Shown: positions 15,475 through 26,861, counted from the first letter of the stretch. The stretch is DNA of 64,000 bases from JAPLKX01 sp035530195 (GCA_035530195.1 DATKVG010000181.1:12163-76162); one strand, 5' to 3'. The notes: a model not told the origin generated them from the letters alone. Made by a program: numbers and translations.

Positions 15475-17022
15475 CTACTCCCACTCGATGGTACCGGGCG
15501 GTTTGGATGTGACGTCGTAGAGGACGCGGTTGATGCGTTTGACTTCGTTGCAGATCCGGTTTGAGACGCGCTGGAGCACTTCGGGCGGGAACCGGAACCA
15601 ATCGGCCGTCATAGCGTCTTCGCTGGTGACGGCTCTGAGCGAGCAGACTTCTTCGTAAGTTCGTTCGTCGCCCTGTACGCCGACGCTGCGGGCAGGCAAC
15701 AGGCATACGAGCGCCTGCCAGATGTCGGCGTACAGGCCGGCCCGCTTGATTTCTTCGATGAATATGGCGTCGGCTTCGCGGAGCGTGTCGAGCCGCTCTT
15801 TGGTGACGGGGCCGATGCAGCGGACTCCGAGCCCCGGGCCGGGGAACGGGTGTCGCCACACGATTTCGTCGGGCAGGCCCAATTCCTTGCCGACGACTCG
15901 GACTTCGTCTTTGAACAGTTCGCGCAACGGTTCGATCAGTGCGAGGTTCATGATGTCGGGGAGCCCGCCGACGTTATGGTGGCTCTTGATGGTGCAGGAT
16001 GGCCCGCCGGTGGCGGAGACGCTCTCGATCACGTCGGGGTAGAGGGTACCCTGTGCGAGGAAATCCATGTGGCCGAGCCGTTTTGCTTCTTCTTCGAAAA
16101 TGTCGATGAACAGGGCGCCGATCTTTTTTCGTTTTTCTTCGGGATCGCGCACGCCGGCGAGCGCCGCGAGAAACCGATCTTCGGCATCCACGTAATGCAG
16201 ATCGAGGTGGAAATAGTCACAGAACACTTTCCGCACCAACTCGGGTTCGCCTTTTCGCAGCAGGCCGTTGTTGACAAACACGCAGGCGAGCCGGTCGCCG
16301 ATGGCCCTGTGGATGAGCATTGCGGCCACGCTCGAGTCGACGCCGCCACTCAGCCCGCACACGACCCGTTTGTCGCCTACCCTGGTACGGATATCGGCGA
16401 TGCTTCGCTCGATGAACGAGCCCATGGTCCAGTCGGACGGGCAACCGCAAATGCGGTGCACGAAGTTCGAGAGCATTTTAGGGCCCTGCGGGGTGTGGAC
16501 GACCTCGGGGTGAAACTGGACGCCGTACAGGTTTCGCGCGGTGTCGGCGATCGCGGCGTGTGGGCAATTCTCGGTTTTGCCGATCGTGACAAACCCCGGT
16601 GGCATCGAGCTGATGGCGTCGCCATGGCTCATCCAGACTTGGGTGCGCGTGTCAATCTGGTAGAGGAGGCCGTCGGAGTCGCTATGTTCGAGGTGGGCGA
16701 TTCCGTACTCGCGCCGGTCGGACCGCTCGACCTTTCCGCCGAGCATGTGGGCGAACAGTTGGACGCCGTAGCAGATCCCGAGCACCGGCACACCCAGCTT
16801 GAAGATGGCCGGGTCGGGGATGGGTGCGCCGGGCGCATGAACGCTCGATGGCCCGCCGCTGAATATGATGCCGGCGGGGTTCAGCGCCCGGAGGTTTTCG
16901 AGGTCCGTGTTGTAGGGGACGATGAGGCTGAATACGCCGGCTTCGCGGACGCGCCGCGCGATCAGCTTGCTGTATTGGGCGCCAAAATCGAGGACGACAA
17001 TGGGCCTGCCACCCGGCTGCAT
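15475..17022 (-). CDS. guaA: GMP synthase (glutamine-hydrolysing)
   Basis: Converts XMP to GMP with glutamine and ATP, the last step of guanine nucleotide synthesis. 515 residues, full length. The N-terminal class I amidotransferase has SGGPSSVH, the nucleophile in GICYGVQLF (Cys84) and [11 protein letters not shown]. The ATP pyrophosphatase domain has the PP-loop [11 protein letters not shown]. The C-terminal dimerisation domain ends [11 protein letters not shown], the normal terminus. It starts 6 bases after guaB stops, so guaBA is one operon that turns IMP into GMP. Confidence 0.97.
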   Translation of the reverse strand: MQPGGRPIVVLDFGAQYSKLIARRVREAGVFSLIVPYNTDLENLRALNPAGIIFSGGPSSVHAPGAPIPDPAIFKLGVPVLGICYGVQLFAHMLGGKVERSDRREYGIAHLEHSDSDGLLYQIDTRTQVWMSHGDAISSMPPGFVTIGKTENCPHAAIADTARNLYGVQFHPEVVHTPQGPKMLSNFVHRICGCPSDWTMGSFIERSIADIRTRVGDKRVVCGLSGGVDSSVAAMLIHRAIGDRLACVFVNNGLLRKGEPELVRKVFCDYFHLDLHYVDAEDRFLAALAGVRDPEEKRKKIGALFIDIFEEEAKRLGHMDFLAQGTLYPDVIESVSATGGPSCTIKSHHNVGGLPDIMNLALIEPLRELFKDEVRVVGKELGLPDEIVWRHPFPGPGLGVRCIGPVTKERLDTLREADAIFIEEIKRAGLYADIWQALVCLLPARSVGVQGDERTYEEVCSLRAVTSEDAMTADWFRFPPEVLQRVSNRICNEVKRINRVLYDVTSKPPGTIEWE

Positions 17023-17028
17023 CGGCGA

Positions 17029-18498
17029 CTACCTTAACACCTGGTAATTGGGCGGTTCTTCGGTGATCGTGACGTCGTGCGGATGGCTCTCGCGCAGCCC
17101 CGCGGGCGTCACGCGCACGAACTCGGTCCTGGTCTGGAGTTCATGGATGTTGCGGCAGCCGCAATAGCCCATGCCGGCGCGGAGCCCGCCCACGAGTTGG
17201 TGGATGTAGTCGGCGAGCGGACCGCGGTACGCCACTCTCGCCTCGACGCCTTCGGGTACGAGCTTAGCGGCTTGGTCGACGTCGAACTGCATGTACCGGG
17301 CTTTGCTGCCGCGCTGCATCGCCTTGACCGAACCCATCCCGCGGCACACTTTGTAGGTTCGGCCTTCGTACAGGACGGTTTCGCCGGGGCTCTCTTCGGT
17401 TCCGGCGAACAGGCTGCCGATCATGACGCTGTTGGCGCCGGCCGCGATCGCCTTGGTGATGTCGCCGGAGTATTTGATCCCGCCGTCGGCGATGACGGGG
17501 ATGCCTTTTTTTGCGGCCGCTTCGGCCACATCGATGATGGCGGTCAACTGAGGGACGCCCGCGCCGGCCACGACGCGCGTCGTGCAGATAGCGCCCGGGC
17601 CGACACCTACTTTGAGGGCGTCGGCGCCGGCCGCGATGAGATCTTCGGCGGCCTGCGCCGTGACAATGTTTCCGGCGACGAGATCGACGTGTGGCAAGGC
17701 TTCCTTGATGGCCTTTACGGTTTCAATAACGAGATCGGTGTGGCCGTGTGCGGTGTCGATGACGAGTACGTCCACGTGCGCGTCGGCCAATGCGCGCGCC
17801 CGCTCGAGTTCGCCCTTGCCGACGCCAAGCGCGGCGGCCACTCGAAGCCGCCCGCCTTCATCGCGGCAACTGAGGGGGAAATCGCGGACCTTGTTGATGT
17901 CTTTGATCGTGATCAGGCCCACGAGCGTGCCGTCTTCGGTGACGATGGGTAGTTTCTCGATCCGGTGCTCGTGGAGGTGGCGTTTGGCTTCTTCGAGCGT
18001 GGTTCCGGGGCGCACGGTGACGAGGTTTTTTTTCGTCATGACTGAGCCGATCAGCACTGAGAAGTCTTCCTGGAACCGCAGGTCGCGATTTGTCAGGATG
18101 CCCACGAGCTTGCCGTGGTGGTCCGTGATGGGCACACCGGACACGTGATACCGCGCCATCAGGTCTTCGGCTTCCTGGACGGTCTGCTCGGGGTGCAGCG
18201 TGATGGGTTCGGTGATAACGCCGGCCTGGGATCGCTTGACGCGGTCGACTTCGGCGGCCTGTTCGGCAATGGTGAGGTTTTTGTGGATGACGCCGATGCC
18301 GCCTTCCTGTGCGATGGCAATGGCGAGGCGCGCTTCGGTCACGGTATCCATGGCGGCGCTGGACATTGGGATGTTGAGCGAGATGTTGCGGGTGAACTGT
18401 GTGCGCGCATCCACATCGCGCGGCAGAACGTTCGACCGGCATGGTTTCAACAGCACATCGTCAAAAGACAACCCTTGCGAAATTCGTTCGTGGTTCAT
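17029..18498 (-). CDS. guaB: inosine-5'-monophosphate dehydrogenase
   Basis: NAD-dependent oxidation of IMP to XMP, the committed step to GMP. 489 residues from the ATG at 18498; this start gives the usual N-terminus [11 protein letters not shown], whereas the frame upstream reads a GC-rich repeat. A TIM barrel ([14 protein letters not shown]) is split by two CBS domains (about residues 95-205). The catalytic cysteine lies in [11 protein letters not shown], followed by the flap region with [12 protein letters not shown] lies 4 bases before the start. Transcription probably begins from the promoter at 18616, leaving a leader of about 110 bases. Confidence 0.97.
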   Translation of the reverse strand: MNHERISQGLSFDDVLLKPCRSNVLPRDVDARTQFTRNISLNIPMSSAAMDTVTEARLAIAIAQEGGIGVIHKNLTIAEQAAEVDRVKRSQAGVITEPITLHPEQTVQEAEDLMARYHVSGVPITDHHGKLVGILTNRDLRFQEDFSVLIGSVMTKKNLVTVRPGTTLEEAKRHLHEHRIEKLPIVTEDGTLVGLITIKDINKVRDFPLSCRDEGGRLRVAAALGVGKGELERARALADAHVDVLVIDTAHGHTDLVIETVKAIKEALPHVDLVAGNIVTAQAAEDLIAAGADALKVGVGPGAICTTRVVAGAGVPQLTAIIDVAEAAAKKGIPVIADGGIKYSGDITKAIAAGANSVMIGSLFAGTEESPGETVLYEGRTYKVCRGMGSVKAMQRGSKARYMQFDVDQAAKLVPEGVEARVAYRGPLADYIHQLVGGLRAGMGYCGCRNIHELQTRTEFVRVTPAGLRESHPHDVTITEEPPNYQVLR

Positions 18499-18615
18499 AA
18501 CGCCTCGCGGTTCGCCGCGCGATACGCCTCGCGGTACGCCTCGATGTTGCAAAAAGGAGTCAAACGGGCTTTACCTCGGCGTAGCCCCAAAGGGCGAAGC
18601 CGGGCGGAAACCCTG

Positions 18616-18644
18616 ATTATAAAGTCGCCGCAGCCTGCAATCAA
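18616..18644 (-). promoter_or_regulatory. sigma70-type promoter for guaBA
   Basis: On the minus strand TTGATT (18644-18639) is followed after 17 bases by a perfect TATAAT (18621-18616). Transcription would start near 18609, giving guaB a leader of about 110 bases. The last 45 bases before the ATG hold three near copies of cgcgaggcgt, which could pair with each other. Confidence 0.6.
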
Positions 18645-18753
18645 GATAAAGAAGATACGTAAGTATACGCCGCCGGGCCGCCCGCGGTTGACGAACCGGC
18701 CCGGTTTAAGTGCCGCGAAAAGCGGGGCCAGGCACGCCTTTTTGCAACTGCCG

Positions 18754-18781
18754 AAAAAGCGCCTCCAAACCGCCGGAGGCG
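18754..18781 (-). terminator. intrinsic terminator after the malic enzyme gene
   Basis: Read on the minus strand: cgcctcc, an 8-base loop, ggaggcg, then c and TTTTT. A 7-base G/C-rich stem followed by a T-run, 26 bases past the malic enzyme stop codon. Confidence 0.75.
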
Positions 18782-18806
18782 TCGCGAGCCCGTCCCCGTT
18801 TTTTGC

Positions 18807-20000
<1,194 letters not shown>

Positions 20001-20109
20001 GGGGCCGCTCTCCTATATGCCGCGCCACGATTGTTGAACAATTAGGGGCAAGGCTGCAACCTCCGGGGGGGGCGCCCCAGCCGTGCAATGTCCAGAGGCT
20101 CTTGGGCGA

Positions 20110-20140
20110 TTGTTATGTTTATCGTTCTTCCATGTATAAT
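20110..20140 (+). promoter_or_regulatory. candidate promoter for the ABC export operon
   Basis: TTGTTA (20110-20115) and a perfect TATAAT (20135-20140) are 19 bases apart, slightly long. A start about 7 bases past the -10 would leave only about 5 bases before the ATG at 20152, so the message could be nearly leaderless; no clear ribosome site is present there. Confidence 0.45.
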
Positions 20141-20151
20141 TGTACGAGTAT

Positions 20152-20895
20152 ATGGCCGGGAATACCGATAAACAACCCCTGATCCGCGTTTTGGATCTGA
20201 CTAAAATCTTCGAGATGGGCGACACGGTGGTGCGCGCCCTTCGGGGCATTGAATTCAGCATTGACCCCGGCTCGTACGTGGCCATCATGGGGCCGTCGGG
20301 TTCGGGCAAGACGACGCTGCTGGACATCCTGGGCTGCCTGAGCCGGCCGTCGTCGGGCGCGTATTACTTAAAAGGCGTGCTGGTGAGCGAGATGCCCGAG
20401 CACAAGCTGGCTGAGACGCGCAACCAGGAGATCGGGTTTGTTTTTCAGAATTTCAACCTGCTCGGCCGGACCACGGCCCTGGCGAACGTCGAGTTGCCGC
20501 TGCTGTACAACGGCACGCCCAGGAAAGAGCGGCTGGCCCTGGCCCGGGAAGCGCTCGAAGCCGTTGGCCTCGAAGACCGGATGTATCACACGCCCAGCGA
20601 GCTTTCCGGCGGGCAGCGCCAGCGTGTGGCGGTCGCCCGCGCGCTGATCAACCGGCCGTCGATCCTGTTTGCCGACGAGCCGACCGGCAACCTCGATACG
20701 GACAGCGGCGAGAGCATTCTGGCGCTGTTTCGGGAGTTGCACGAAAAGGGAAACACAATTGTCATGGTAACGCATGAGCGGGAAGTGGCCGAACATGCGC
20801 AACGCATCATGAGTTTCAGGGATGGAAAACTGGTAAAGAACGAATGGCGGATCCAAAACGAAAAAGAGTGGGGCGTACAGCATTTGGCTGGCTGA
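20152..20895 (+). CDS. ABC transporter ATPase, MacB/LolD type
   Basis: Cytoplasmic ATPase of a MacAB-like exporter. Walker A GPSGSGKTT, Q-loop VFQNFNLLGRT, signature LSGGQRQRVAVARAL, Walker B ILFADEPTG, D-loop NLD and switch histidine VMVTHE are all intact. About 247 residues from the ATG at 20152; a TTG at 20140 lies inside the -10 box and is unlikely. Its last 52 bases overlap the start of the membrane fusion gene. The order ATPase, fusion protein, permease indicates a tripartite-style export system; no outer-membrane channel is in this operon, so it could use the TolC homologue encoded at 42903 or act on an inner-membrane substrate. Confidence 0.9.
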   Translation: MAGNTDKQPLIRVLDLTKIFEMGDTVVRALRGIEFSIDPGSYVAIMGPSGSGKTTLLDILGCLSRPSSGAYYLKGVLVSEMPEHKLAETRNQEIGFVFQNFNLLGRTTALANVELPLLYNGTPRKERLALAREALEAVGLEDRMYHTPSELSGGQRQRVAVARALINRPSILFADEPTGNLDTDSGESILALFRELHEKGNTIVMVTHEREVAEHAQRIMSFRDGKLVKNEWRIQNEKEWGVQHLAG

Positions 20896-22100
20896 TCGCC
20901 GTCTCAGTGGTATCTGTGCCCGTCTTTTATTACGGCTACTGGAAGGAAGACGAGATCGCGGTGACGGCGGCCACGCTCAGCCGCGGCAAGGTTGAGCAGA
21001 CGGTGTCGGCGATTTCGGCGGGGACGGTCAAGCCGAAACTGGAATCCATGGTGGCTTCGGCCCTGATGGGGAAAATCAGGGCGATCCCGCAAAAAGAAGG
21101 GGCTCGCGTGAAGCAGGGCGACCTCCTGATCGAGATGGAGCACGCGGAGTTTGACGCGCAGGTTGAACTGGCCGAGGCCAACCTCCGTGCGGGGGAGTTC
21201 AGGCTCGAACAGGCCAAGATCGGCGCGCGTATAGCCGAGGAGGTGGCCGTTTCCCGAGTGAGCCAGGCCGCCGCACAACTCGCCCAGGCCGCGCGCAACC
21301 TCGAGCGCATCCAGGCGCTCCTCGATCAGCAGGCCATCTCGCAAAGCGAAATGGACAAGGTCAACCTCGCCTACCGCGTTGCCAAGGAAGATCACTCCGC
21401 CGCGCTCGCCAACCAGCAGCAAAACCTTGTGCGGCAGGAAGAAATCAAATCCGCCGCCGCCGGCATCGAGCAGCTTGAGTCGGCGGTGGACGTGGCACGG
21501 GAATTGCGGGACAAGGCGTTTGTCCGAGCGCCATTTGACGGAGTGATCGCGAAGGTCAACGCGGAAGTGGGGGAGGCGGTCGCCATGGGGATGCCGCTGC
21601 TCAAACTGGTTGCAGACAGCGATTTGTTTGTCAAGGCGCCGTTTGACGAGGCCAATGCGTCGCAGATCCAGATTGGGCAGAAAGCCCGAGTAAACGTCGA
21701 CGCCTACCGCGGTGTTGATTTTGCCGGGGAAGTGACGTTTATCTCGCCCACGGTGACGCTCAATCCCGATCTGAGCAGAACGCTCGATATTGACGTCAAA
21801 ATTGCCGAAGGCCAGGACAAATTCGTCGCAGGGATGTCGGCCGACGTCATCATTATTGTTCAGCAGAAGGAAGATGTCCTGTTTGTCCCGAGCGAGGCGC
21901 TGGTGCGGGAAGAAACGGCGTACGTCATTGAAAAGGGCCGCGCGGCCCGGCGCCAGGTGAAGATTGGCATTGGCAACACCTACACGCGCGAAGTGCTCGG
22001 CGGCCTCGAGGAAGGCGAGACGCTGATCACGACGGTGACGGAAAAAGGCCTGCGGGACGGTGTGCGCATCCGTGTGGTGGATTCGCTGGACGACCTATGA
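20844..22100 (+). CDS. periplasmic membrane fusion protein (HlyD/MacA family)
   Basis: 418 residues. An N-terminal membrane anchor (AFGWLIAVSVVSVPVFYYGYW) is followed by a lipoyl/barrel half around KIRAIPQKEGARVKQGDLL, a long alpha-hairpin with Ala/Gln-rich heptads (about residues 95-215), the second half FVRAPFDGVIAKVNAEVGEAV, and a beta-barrel/proximal domain. It bridges the permease to an outer-membrane channel or presents substrate in the periplasm. It overlaps the ATPase gene by 52 bases and the permease start by ATGA, so the three are translationally coupled. Confidence 0.9.
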   Translation: MADPKRKRVGRTAFGWLIAVSVVSVPVFYYGYWKEDEIAVTAATLSRGKVEQTVSAISAGTVKPKLESMVASALMGKIRAIPQKEGARVKQGDLLIEMEHAEFDAQVELAEANLRAGEFRLEQAKIGARIAEEVAVSRVSQAAAQLAQAARNLERIQALLDQQAISQSEMDKVNLAYRVAKEDHSAALANQQQNLVRQEEIKSAAAGIEQLESAVDVARELRDKAFVRAPFDGVIAKVNAEVGEAVAMGMPLLKLVADSDLFVKAPFDEANASQIQIGQKARVNVDAYRGVDFAGEVTFISPTVTLNPDLSRTLDIDVKIAEGQDKFVAGMSADVIIIVQQKEDVLFVPSEALVREETAYVIEKGRAARRQVKIGIGNTYTREVLGGLEEGETLITTVTEKGLRDGVRIRVVDSLDDL

Positions 22101-23311
22101 GCTTCTTCGAGAGCATTTTTGTAGCGCTTCGGTCGCTTTCGCAGAACAAGGTACGTTCATTCCTGACGACGCTGGGCGTCATCATCGGCGTGATGTCGGT
22201 CATCCTGCTGATCTCGCTGGGGGAAGCCGCCCAAGCCTATATTGAAAAAGAATTTGCGGGGATGGGCAGCAACGTCATCATCATCTCGCCCGGAAAGCAG
22301 GAAACGACCTCGGACATGTTCGTGATCACCGCGGGCAGTTTCCACAAGCTCACACATGAGAACGCCAAAGAGGTCAAGCGCAAGGCGCGTGGCGTGAAAG
22401 GCGTGTCGGGGAACGTGTTCGGTGCGGGTCAGATCCGGTACGGTGCGCGGCAGCGCAATTCACTCGTGATTGGCGTCACGGAAGATTTTGATGAGATCCG
22501 GCAGTTGGTTACGCAGGTGGGCCGGTTTATCAACGCGCAAGACATCGAAAAAAACAACCGGGTCTGCGTGATCGGCAAGGCGCTTCGCCGCGAACTGTTC
22601 GGCAGCCAACCCGCCCTGAACGAAACCATATCGATCAACCGGCGCAAACATACGATCATTGGAATTCTCGAAGAGCGCGGCATGATGTTGGGCATCAACC
22701 TCGACGACATTGCGATCATCCCGCTGCCCAGCGGCCAGCAGATGTTCAACGCGGGGGGCGATGAACTGTTCGAGATCGTGATCTCCGCCCGCAGCCCGGA
22801 AGATGTCAAGCCCGCCATCGCTTCGATTAAGGAAATCCTCACTGCGGCCCACGACTACGTCGAGGATTTCACCGTAACCGACCAGGACGGCATGATGGGT
22901 TCGTTCAGCAAGATTTTCGACATGCTGCGGTTCATGTTGGCGGGGATCGCGGGCATCAGCCTGCTGGTTGGCGGGATCGGCATCATGAACATCATGCTCG
23001 TTTCCGTGCGCGAGCGCATCAAGGAGGTCGGCATCCGAAAAGCCGTGGGCGCCAAGCGACAGGACATTGGCCTCCAGTTTCTGATCGAGGCGGTAACGCT
23101 GAGCGTGTGCGGCGGGATGATCGGTGTCGGCATAGGATGGCTGGGCACGATCGCTATTAAGTTTATCTACCCGAGCCTGCCGGTGGTGCTGTCGATGTGG
23201 TCGGTTATGGTTGCGTTTACGTTCAGCCTCAGCGTCGGCGTGTTTTTTGGCGTGTACCCCGCGCTCAAGGCCGCCAGTGTCGACCCCGTCGAAGCGCTGC
23301 GGTACGAGTAG
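22097..23311 (+). CDS. MacB-like ABC transporter permease
   Basis: 404 residues with the MacB/FtsX layout: one helix at the N-terminus (FLTTLGVIIGVMSVILLIS), a large periplasmic domain (about residues 45-275), then three helices ending with FFGVYPALKAASVDPVEALRYE, the typical C-terminal signature. It should form the dimeric inner-membrane part that couples ATP hydrolysis in the ATPase to movement of the periplasmic domain. Substrate (drug, lipoprotein or glycolipid) cannot be read. Followed after 5 bases by acpS. Confidence 0.92.
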   Translation: MSFFESIFVALRSLSQNKVRSFLTTLGVIIGVMSVILLISLGEAAQAYIEKEFAGMGSNVIIISPGKQETTSDMFVITAGSFHKLTHENAKEVKRKARGVKGVSGNVFGAGQIRYGARQRNSLVIGVTEDFDEIRQLVTQVGRFINAQDIEKNNRVCVIGKALRRELFGSQPALNETISINRRKHTIIGILEERGMMLGINLDDIAIIPLPSGQQMFNAGGDELFEIVISARSPEDVKPAIASIKEILTAAHDYVEDFTVTDQDGMMGSFSKIFDMLRFMLAGIAGISLLVGGIGIMNIMLVSVRERIKEVGIRKAVGAKRQDIGLQFLIEAVTLSVCGGMIGVGIGWLGTIAIKFIYPSLPVVLSMWSVMVAFTFSLSVGVFFGVYPALKAASVDPVEALRYE

Positions 23312-23316
23312 CCGCC

Positions 23317-23685
23317 ATGATTGTCGGGGTTGGGGTCGACATGGTCGAGGTTGCCGACGTCGAGCGGCGGCTCCGGCGCGAAACTTTTCTGAACATCTTC
23401 AGCGATGCGGAACGGGCGCACGCCGACTCGTTGCCGCGCCAGCGGGCGGAGATTCTCGCCGCCCGATTCGCCGCCAAGGAGGCGTTCGGCAAAGCCGTCG
23501 GTACCGGCCTGCGTGTCGGCTGGGATTTGCGCGACATCGAGGTTGTCCACGATTCCGCCGGGCGGCCGGGCATTGAATTGGGACGGTCGCTCAGGGACAT
23601 CTTGCCGCCGGGGGCGCAAGTTCACCTCTCGATCTCGCACATCAAGACGCACGCGGTCGCTGTGGTCGTGATCGAAGCGGAATAG
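23317..23685 (+). CDS. acpS: holo-[acyl-carrier-protein] synthase
   Basis: Transfers phosphopantetheine from CoA to the serine of apo-ACP, needed for fatty acid synthesis. 122 residues, the usual size. The Mg2+-binding signatures GVGVDMVEV at the N-terminus and RFAAKEAFGKAVGTG in the middle are intact, and the end SISHIKTHAVAVVV is typical. The ATG at 23317 is preferred over the longer frame that overlaps the permease gene. Last gene of the export operon by position, probably by chance of co-transcription. Confidence 0.95.
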   Translation: MIVGVGVDMVEVADVERRLRRETFLNIFSDAERAHADSLPRQRAEILAARFAAKEAFGKAVGTGLRVGWDLRDIEVVHDSAGRPGIELGRSLRDILPPGAQVHLSISHIKTHAVAVVVIEAE

Positions 23686-23690
23686 GACCT

Positions 23691-23722
23691 ATCAGACGGA
23701 TCGGACCGATCGGACGGATCGG
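23691..23722. repeat. gatcgga-type repeat between convergent genes (locus 1)
   Basis: Built of near-repeats of cggatcgga and partly self-complementary (ccgatcgg core). It lies between the convergent 3' ends of acpS and the mannosidase gene. Related arrays occur at 36855-36887 and 38681-38725, each also between convergent genes, so it may act as a two-way transcript end. Confidence 0.6.
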
Positions 23723-23777
23723 GCGTATGAAGACCGTGGCGGTTCCGAAGTAGGGGCGCCTCGCAGCGGTGCTTTGC

Positions 23778-26700
23778 TCAGAACTTCACCTTCAGTGTCC
23801 TGATCTCGAACGGCTTCACGTACAATCGCACCGTGTTGCCATCGATGTTCAGCGGCGAGACGTTTTCTTCCATGAGATCGCACTCGCTGACTCGGCGGGG
23901 TTTTCGCCAGAACGTCACTGCCACGTCGCCCCGCTGGCCGTACGCTTCGTAAAGCCTCACGATAAGCGCTTTGGAGTCTTCGCATTTCTTGACGGTGTCG
24001 ATGACGACGTTGTCCGCGTCGACGGTTACGAAACAGCCCGTCGCCGGCAGGGGCCCTTTCGCGCTTGGCGCGTCCAGCGCGAGCACGCGCTCGTTCAGTT
24101 GGAACGCCTGCTGGACGGTGCCGTTGCGCCAGCTCCATGCGTGCGGGTACAGCGAGTAGGTGAACTGGTGCTCGCACTCATCCGCCGTCGGGTCGGGATC
24201 GACGGGCGATCGCAGCAGCGAGAGCCGCATCAGGTTATCTTTGATGTCGTAGCCGTACTTGCAGTCGTTCAGCAGGCTGACGCCGTAGTCGCCCTCGGAG
24301 AGGTCGGCCCATTTGTGTGCCGGGACCTCGAACCGGGCGCGGTCGAAGTCGGTATTGTGATGCGTGGCCCGCTCGATTGCCGCAAACTGGATCTCGTATG
24401 CGGCGCGGCTCGACCGCACGTCCACCGGGAACGCCGCCTTGAGCAGCACCCGCTTCTCCCGCCAGTCCACGTGCGTCACAAAATCCAGGCGCGGCGCGTT
24501 GGCATACATCGTGACTTCCTGCGTGATGACGCTGCGCTCGGTTTTGCGCACGAACCGCACCGACGCGCGCAGCGGGCCCTGCTCGGCCACCTCGATCTGC
24601 GCCGGGCCCGGCTCCCATATCACGTCTTCGAAATTCGGGTCGATGTCCCATGCGTCGTTGCCGTGCGGCCGGTCTTCGAACAGTTGGAGCACGTTTGCGC
24701 GTTCACCGGCCGGAACGGCCTCGCGCTCCTCGGTCTTGTCGTAGACGCTCGTCAGCGCGCCTTGCTTGTCCAGCTTGACGCGCAGGAAATTGTTCTCGAT
24801 CTTGCGCGGCGAGATGCGCAGCCCGGTGTTCTTAATCTCCGCTTTACGCTCGACCAGCCTGTAAACGGCGTAGCCGAGCGGCGGCAGGTCGTGCGCCTCG
24901 AACAGCAGGTCGGACGGTCCGACGACTTGGTGCGGCACGGGTTTGCCCGCCTGGTCGCGGACGTGGAACTCGCCAGTAGGCAGCGGGAGCGATACGTGCG
25001 CCACGTCGTCGCGCACCCAGGACAGCGTGTTGAACACCAGGATTGCTTCGCCATCCCCGGATGTGTCGATCTTGGTCCCGAGGTGCGCAAGCGCTTCGGC
25101 ACGGGCTTCCGCGGCGAGTGTTTTTGCCTCGGCGTAGTTGATCTCGGTTTGCACGTAGACCTCATGGATCGACGAGCCGGGCAGGATGTCGTGGAACTGG
25201 TTTGTCAGTACGATTTTCCATGCGTCGTGCAGTTTTTTGGCGTTGTACGGCCCGCCGTGCGCGAGCGACATGCTGCTGATCAGTTCGGCCTGCCGCAGCA
25301 GGAACTCGCACTTGCGGTTGTTGCGTTTTGTCCGCGCCTGGGAGGTTTGGCAGCCGCGGTGATACTCGAGATACAGTTCGTTGTTGTACACGGGCAGGTC
25401 GGCGTGCTGGGCTTGCTCGGTAATCCTCTCGATGCAATCCTGCATCCGGCCGTGCGAGCATTTGGGCATCCCCACGATGTTGCCCAGCCGCCGGCCGTAC
25501 TCGAGCATATCGAGGGTGGGGCCGCCGCCGCCGTCGCCCCAACCGTACGGGAACGGCGCCTCGTGGATCCGTTCTTTCTGCTTGAGCTTTTTCCAGTGGT
25601 CGAGGAGGTCCTGCGGCTTTACATTGCCGTTGTAGTTGCCCGGCGGCATCAGGCCGAGCACGCGGGTGCCGTCCGCGCCTTCCCACTCGAAGGTGCTGTA
25701 CGGGAAGTCGGTGTAGCGGTTCCAGGAGAGTTTCGTGGTCACGAACGTGTCGATCTGCGCCTTTTTGAGGATCTGCGGCAACGCCCACGAATAGCCGAAC
25801 GCGTCCGGCAGCCACGCGGTCCGCGACTGTACGCCGAAATGATCGCGGAACCACCGGTTGCCGTAGAGGAGTTGACGTACCAGTGATTCGCCGGATGGCA
25901 CGTTGCAGTCGCACTCGACCCACATCGCCCCGAACGGTTCCCACCGGCCTTCTTTCACGCGCGCTTTGATCCGCGCGAACAGTTCCGGGTAGTGCTGCTC
26001 GATCCACTCGTACTGCACGGGCTGGCTGGCCATGAACACGAACTCGGGATACCGCTCCATGTAGTTGAGCACGGTCGAGAACGTCCTGGCGCATTTGCGC
26101 CGTGTCTCGCGCAACGGCCACAGCCACGCGGTGTCGATGTGGGACTGGCCGGTCAGCGTCAATTCGCCCAGCCCGTAGCTGGCCTCGAACTTCTTTAGCC
26201 ACACACCCATCAAGTCTCGCGCCCGGATCAGGGATCTGAAGTAGGCCGGTTCACCCTTGTGCTGCATGTCGACGAATTGCATCGTGTTCAGCAGCAGCGA
26301 CATCATCTGACGGCGCGGGGTGCAATTGGGGTCAAGCTGTTCGCACACGTCCAGCAGGACTTTGCAGTCGTAGTAGAAGTCCCATGTGGCCGGGTTCATC
26401 ACGGCGAGATCGGCGTACTCGAAATAGTGGTATTCGTCAAACCGGACACTGGGCACCGATTCGAGCATGATCTCGAACGACTCGCCGCCGCGGGCCTTGT
26501 CGGTCAGGTAAAGCTCGTCGCGGTTCGGGTCGAGCCCCTGGAACGGCTGCCCGTTCACGTAGGCCAGCGATTCGCCCCCCGGACGAACCAGCGCCAGCAC
26601 CCGGCGCCCTTTCATCGACTCCGGCACACGCGCCGTCATCCGGAACCACGTCGTCTGGTCGAACCCGCCCCAGCGGCCGTGCACCGCGAACGGTTTCCAG

Positions 26701-26861
26701 CCTGACCGCGGCATTCGCTCGGGCCCGCGCCCCGTCCCCGTCACCACGGACTGAATTTTGCCGATCGGCGTTCGCTGCTCATATATGGTCTCGGCGATCT
26801 CGAGCAACCGCGCCCGGATCTGCTCGGCTTGCAACCGCCGTTCGGCATCAAAATCAGGCAT
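23778..26861 (-). CDS. alpha-mannosidase, glycoside hydrolase family 38
   Basis: 1027 residues, retaining zinc-dependent hydrolase for alpha-mannosides. An N-terminal beta-rich region (about 1-225) precedes the catalytic barrel. The zinc ligands are in GQSHIDTAWLWP (His241, Asp243), and the nucleophile aspartate in TAWLPDAFGYS (Asp353). NQFHDILPGSSI supplies a further conserved zinc-site histidine. A large C-terminal beta-sandwich region follows. No signal peptide is visible, so it is probably cytoplasmic and works on imported oligosaccharides. AGGAAGG precedes the ATG by about 5 bases. It stands alone; the upstream gap contains a strong hairpin. Confidence 0.92.
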   Translation of the reverse strand: MPDFDAERRLQAEQIRARLLEIAETIYEQRTPIGKIQSVVTGTGRGPERMPRSGWKPFAVHGRWGGFDQTTWFRMTARVPESMKGRRVLALVRPGGESLAYVNGQPFQGLDPNRDELYLTDKARGGESFEIMLESVPSVRFDEYHYFEYADLAVMNPATWDFYYDCKVLLDVCEQLDPNCTPRRQMMSLLLNTMQFVDMQHKGEPAYFRSLIRARDLMGVWLKKFEASYGLGELTLTGQSHIDTAWLWPLRETRRKCARTFSTVLNYMERYPEFVFMASQPVQYEWIEQHYPELFARIKARVKEGRWEPFGAMWVECDCNVPSGESLVRQLLYGNRWFRDHFGVQSRTAWLPDAFGYSWALPQILKKAQIDTFVTTKLSWNRYTDFPYSTFEWEGADGTRVLGLMPPGNYNGNVKPQDLLDHWKKLKQKERIHEAPFPYGWGDGGGGPTLDMLEYGRRLGNIVGMPKCSHGRMQDCIERITEQAQHADLPVYNNELYLEYHRGCQTSQARTKRNNRKCEFLLRQAELISSMSLAHGGPYNAKKLHDAWKIVLTNQFHDILPGSSIHEVYVQTEINYAEAKTLAAEARAEALAHLGTKIDTSGDGEAILVFNTLSWVRDDVAHVSLPLPTGEFHVRDQAGKPVPHQVVGPSDLLFEAHDLPPLGYAVYRLVERKAEIKNTGLRISPRKIENNFLRVKLDKQGALTSVYDKTEEREAVPAGERANVLQLFEDRPHGNDAWDIDPNFEDVIWEPGPAQIEVAEQGPLRASVRFVRKTERSVITQEVTMYANAPRLDFVTHVDWREKRVLLKAAFPVDVRSSRAAYEIQFAAIERATHHNTDFDRARFEVPAHKWADLSEGDYGVSLLNDCKYGYDIKDNLMRLSLLRSPVDPDPTADECEHQFTYSLYPHAWSWRNGTVQQAFQLNERVLALDAPSAKGPLPATGCFVTVDADNVVIDTVKKCEDSKALIVRLYEAYGQRGDVAVTFWRKPRRVSECDLMEENVSPLNIDGNTVRLYVKPFEIRTLKVKF

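Noticed and set aside
15268..15564. A 98-codon plus-strand frame in the guaA-island gap.
   Set aside because: Its last third is antisense to guaA and the first part has no homology-like features.
15850..17037. A 395-codon open frame on the plus strand opposite guaA, and similar long frames opposite the glycosyltransferase fusion (2135-3301), the NrdD-like gene (8180-9679), the mannosidase (23769-25886), and infB (48531-50534 and 49873-51321).
   Set aside because: Each is exactly antisense to a clear protein with catalytic motifs, contains repetitive Arg/Ala/Pro or His/Asp-rich composition, and has no ribosome site. High GC makes such shadows common.
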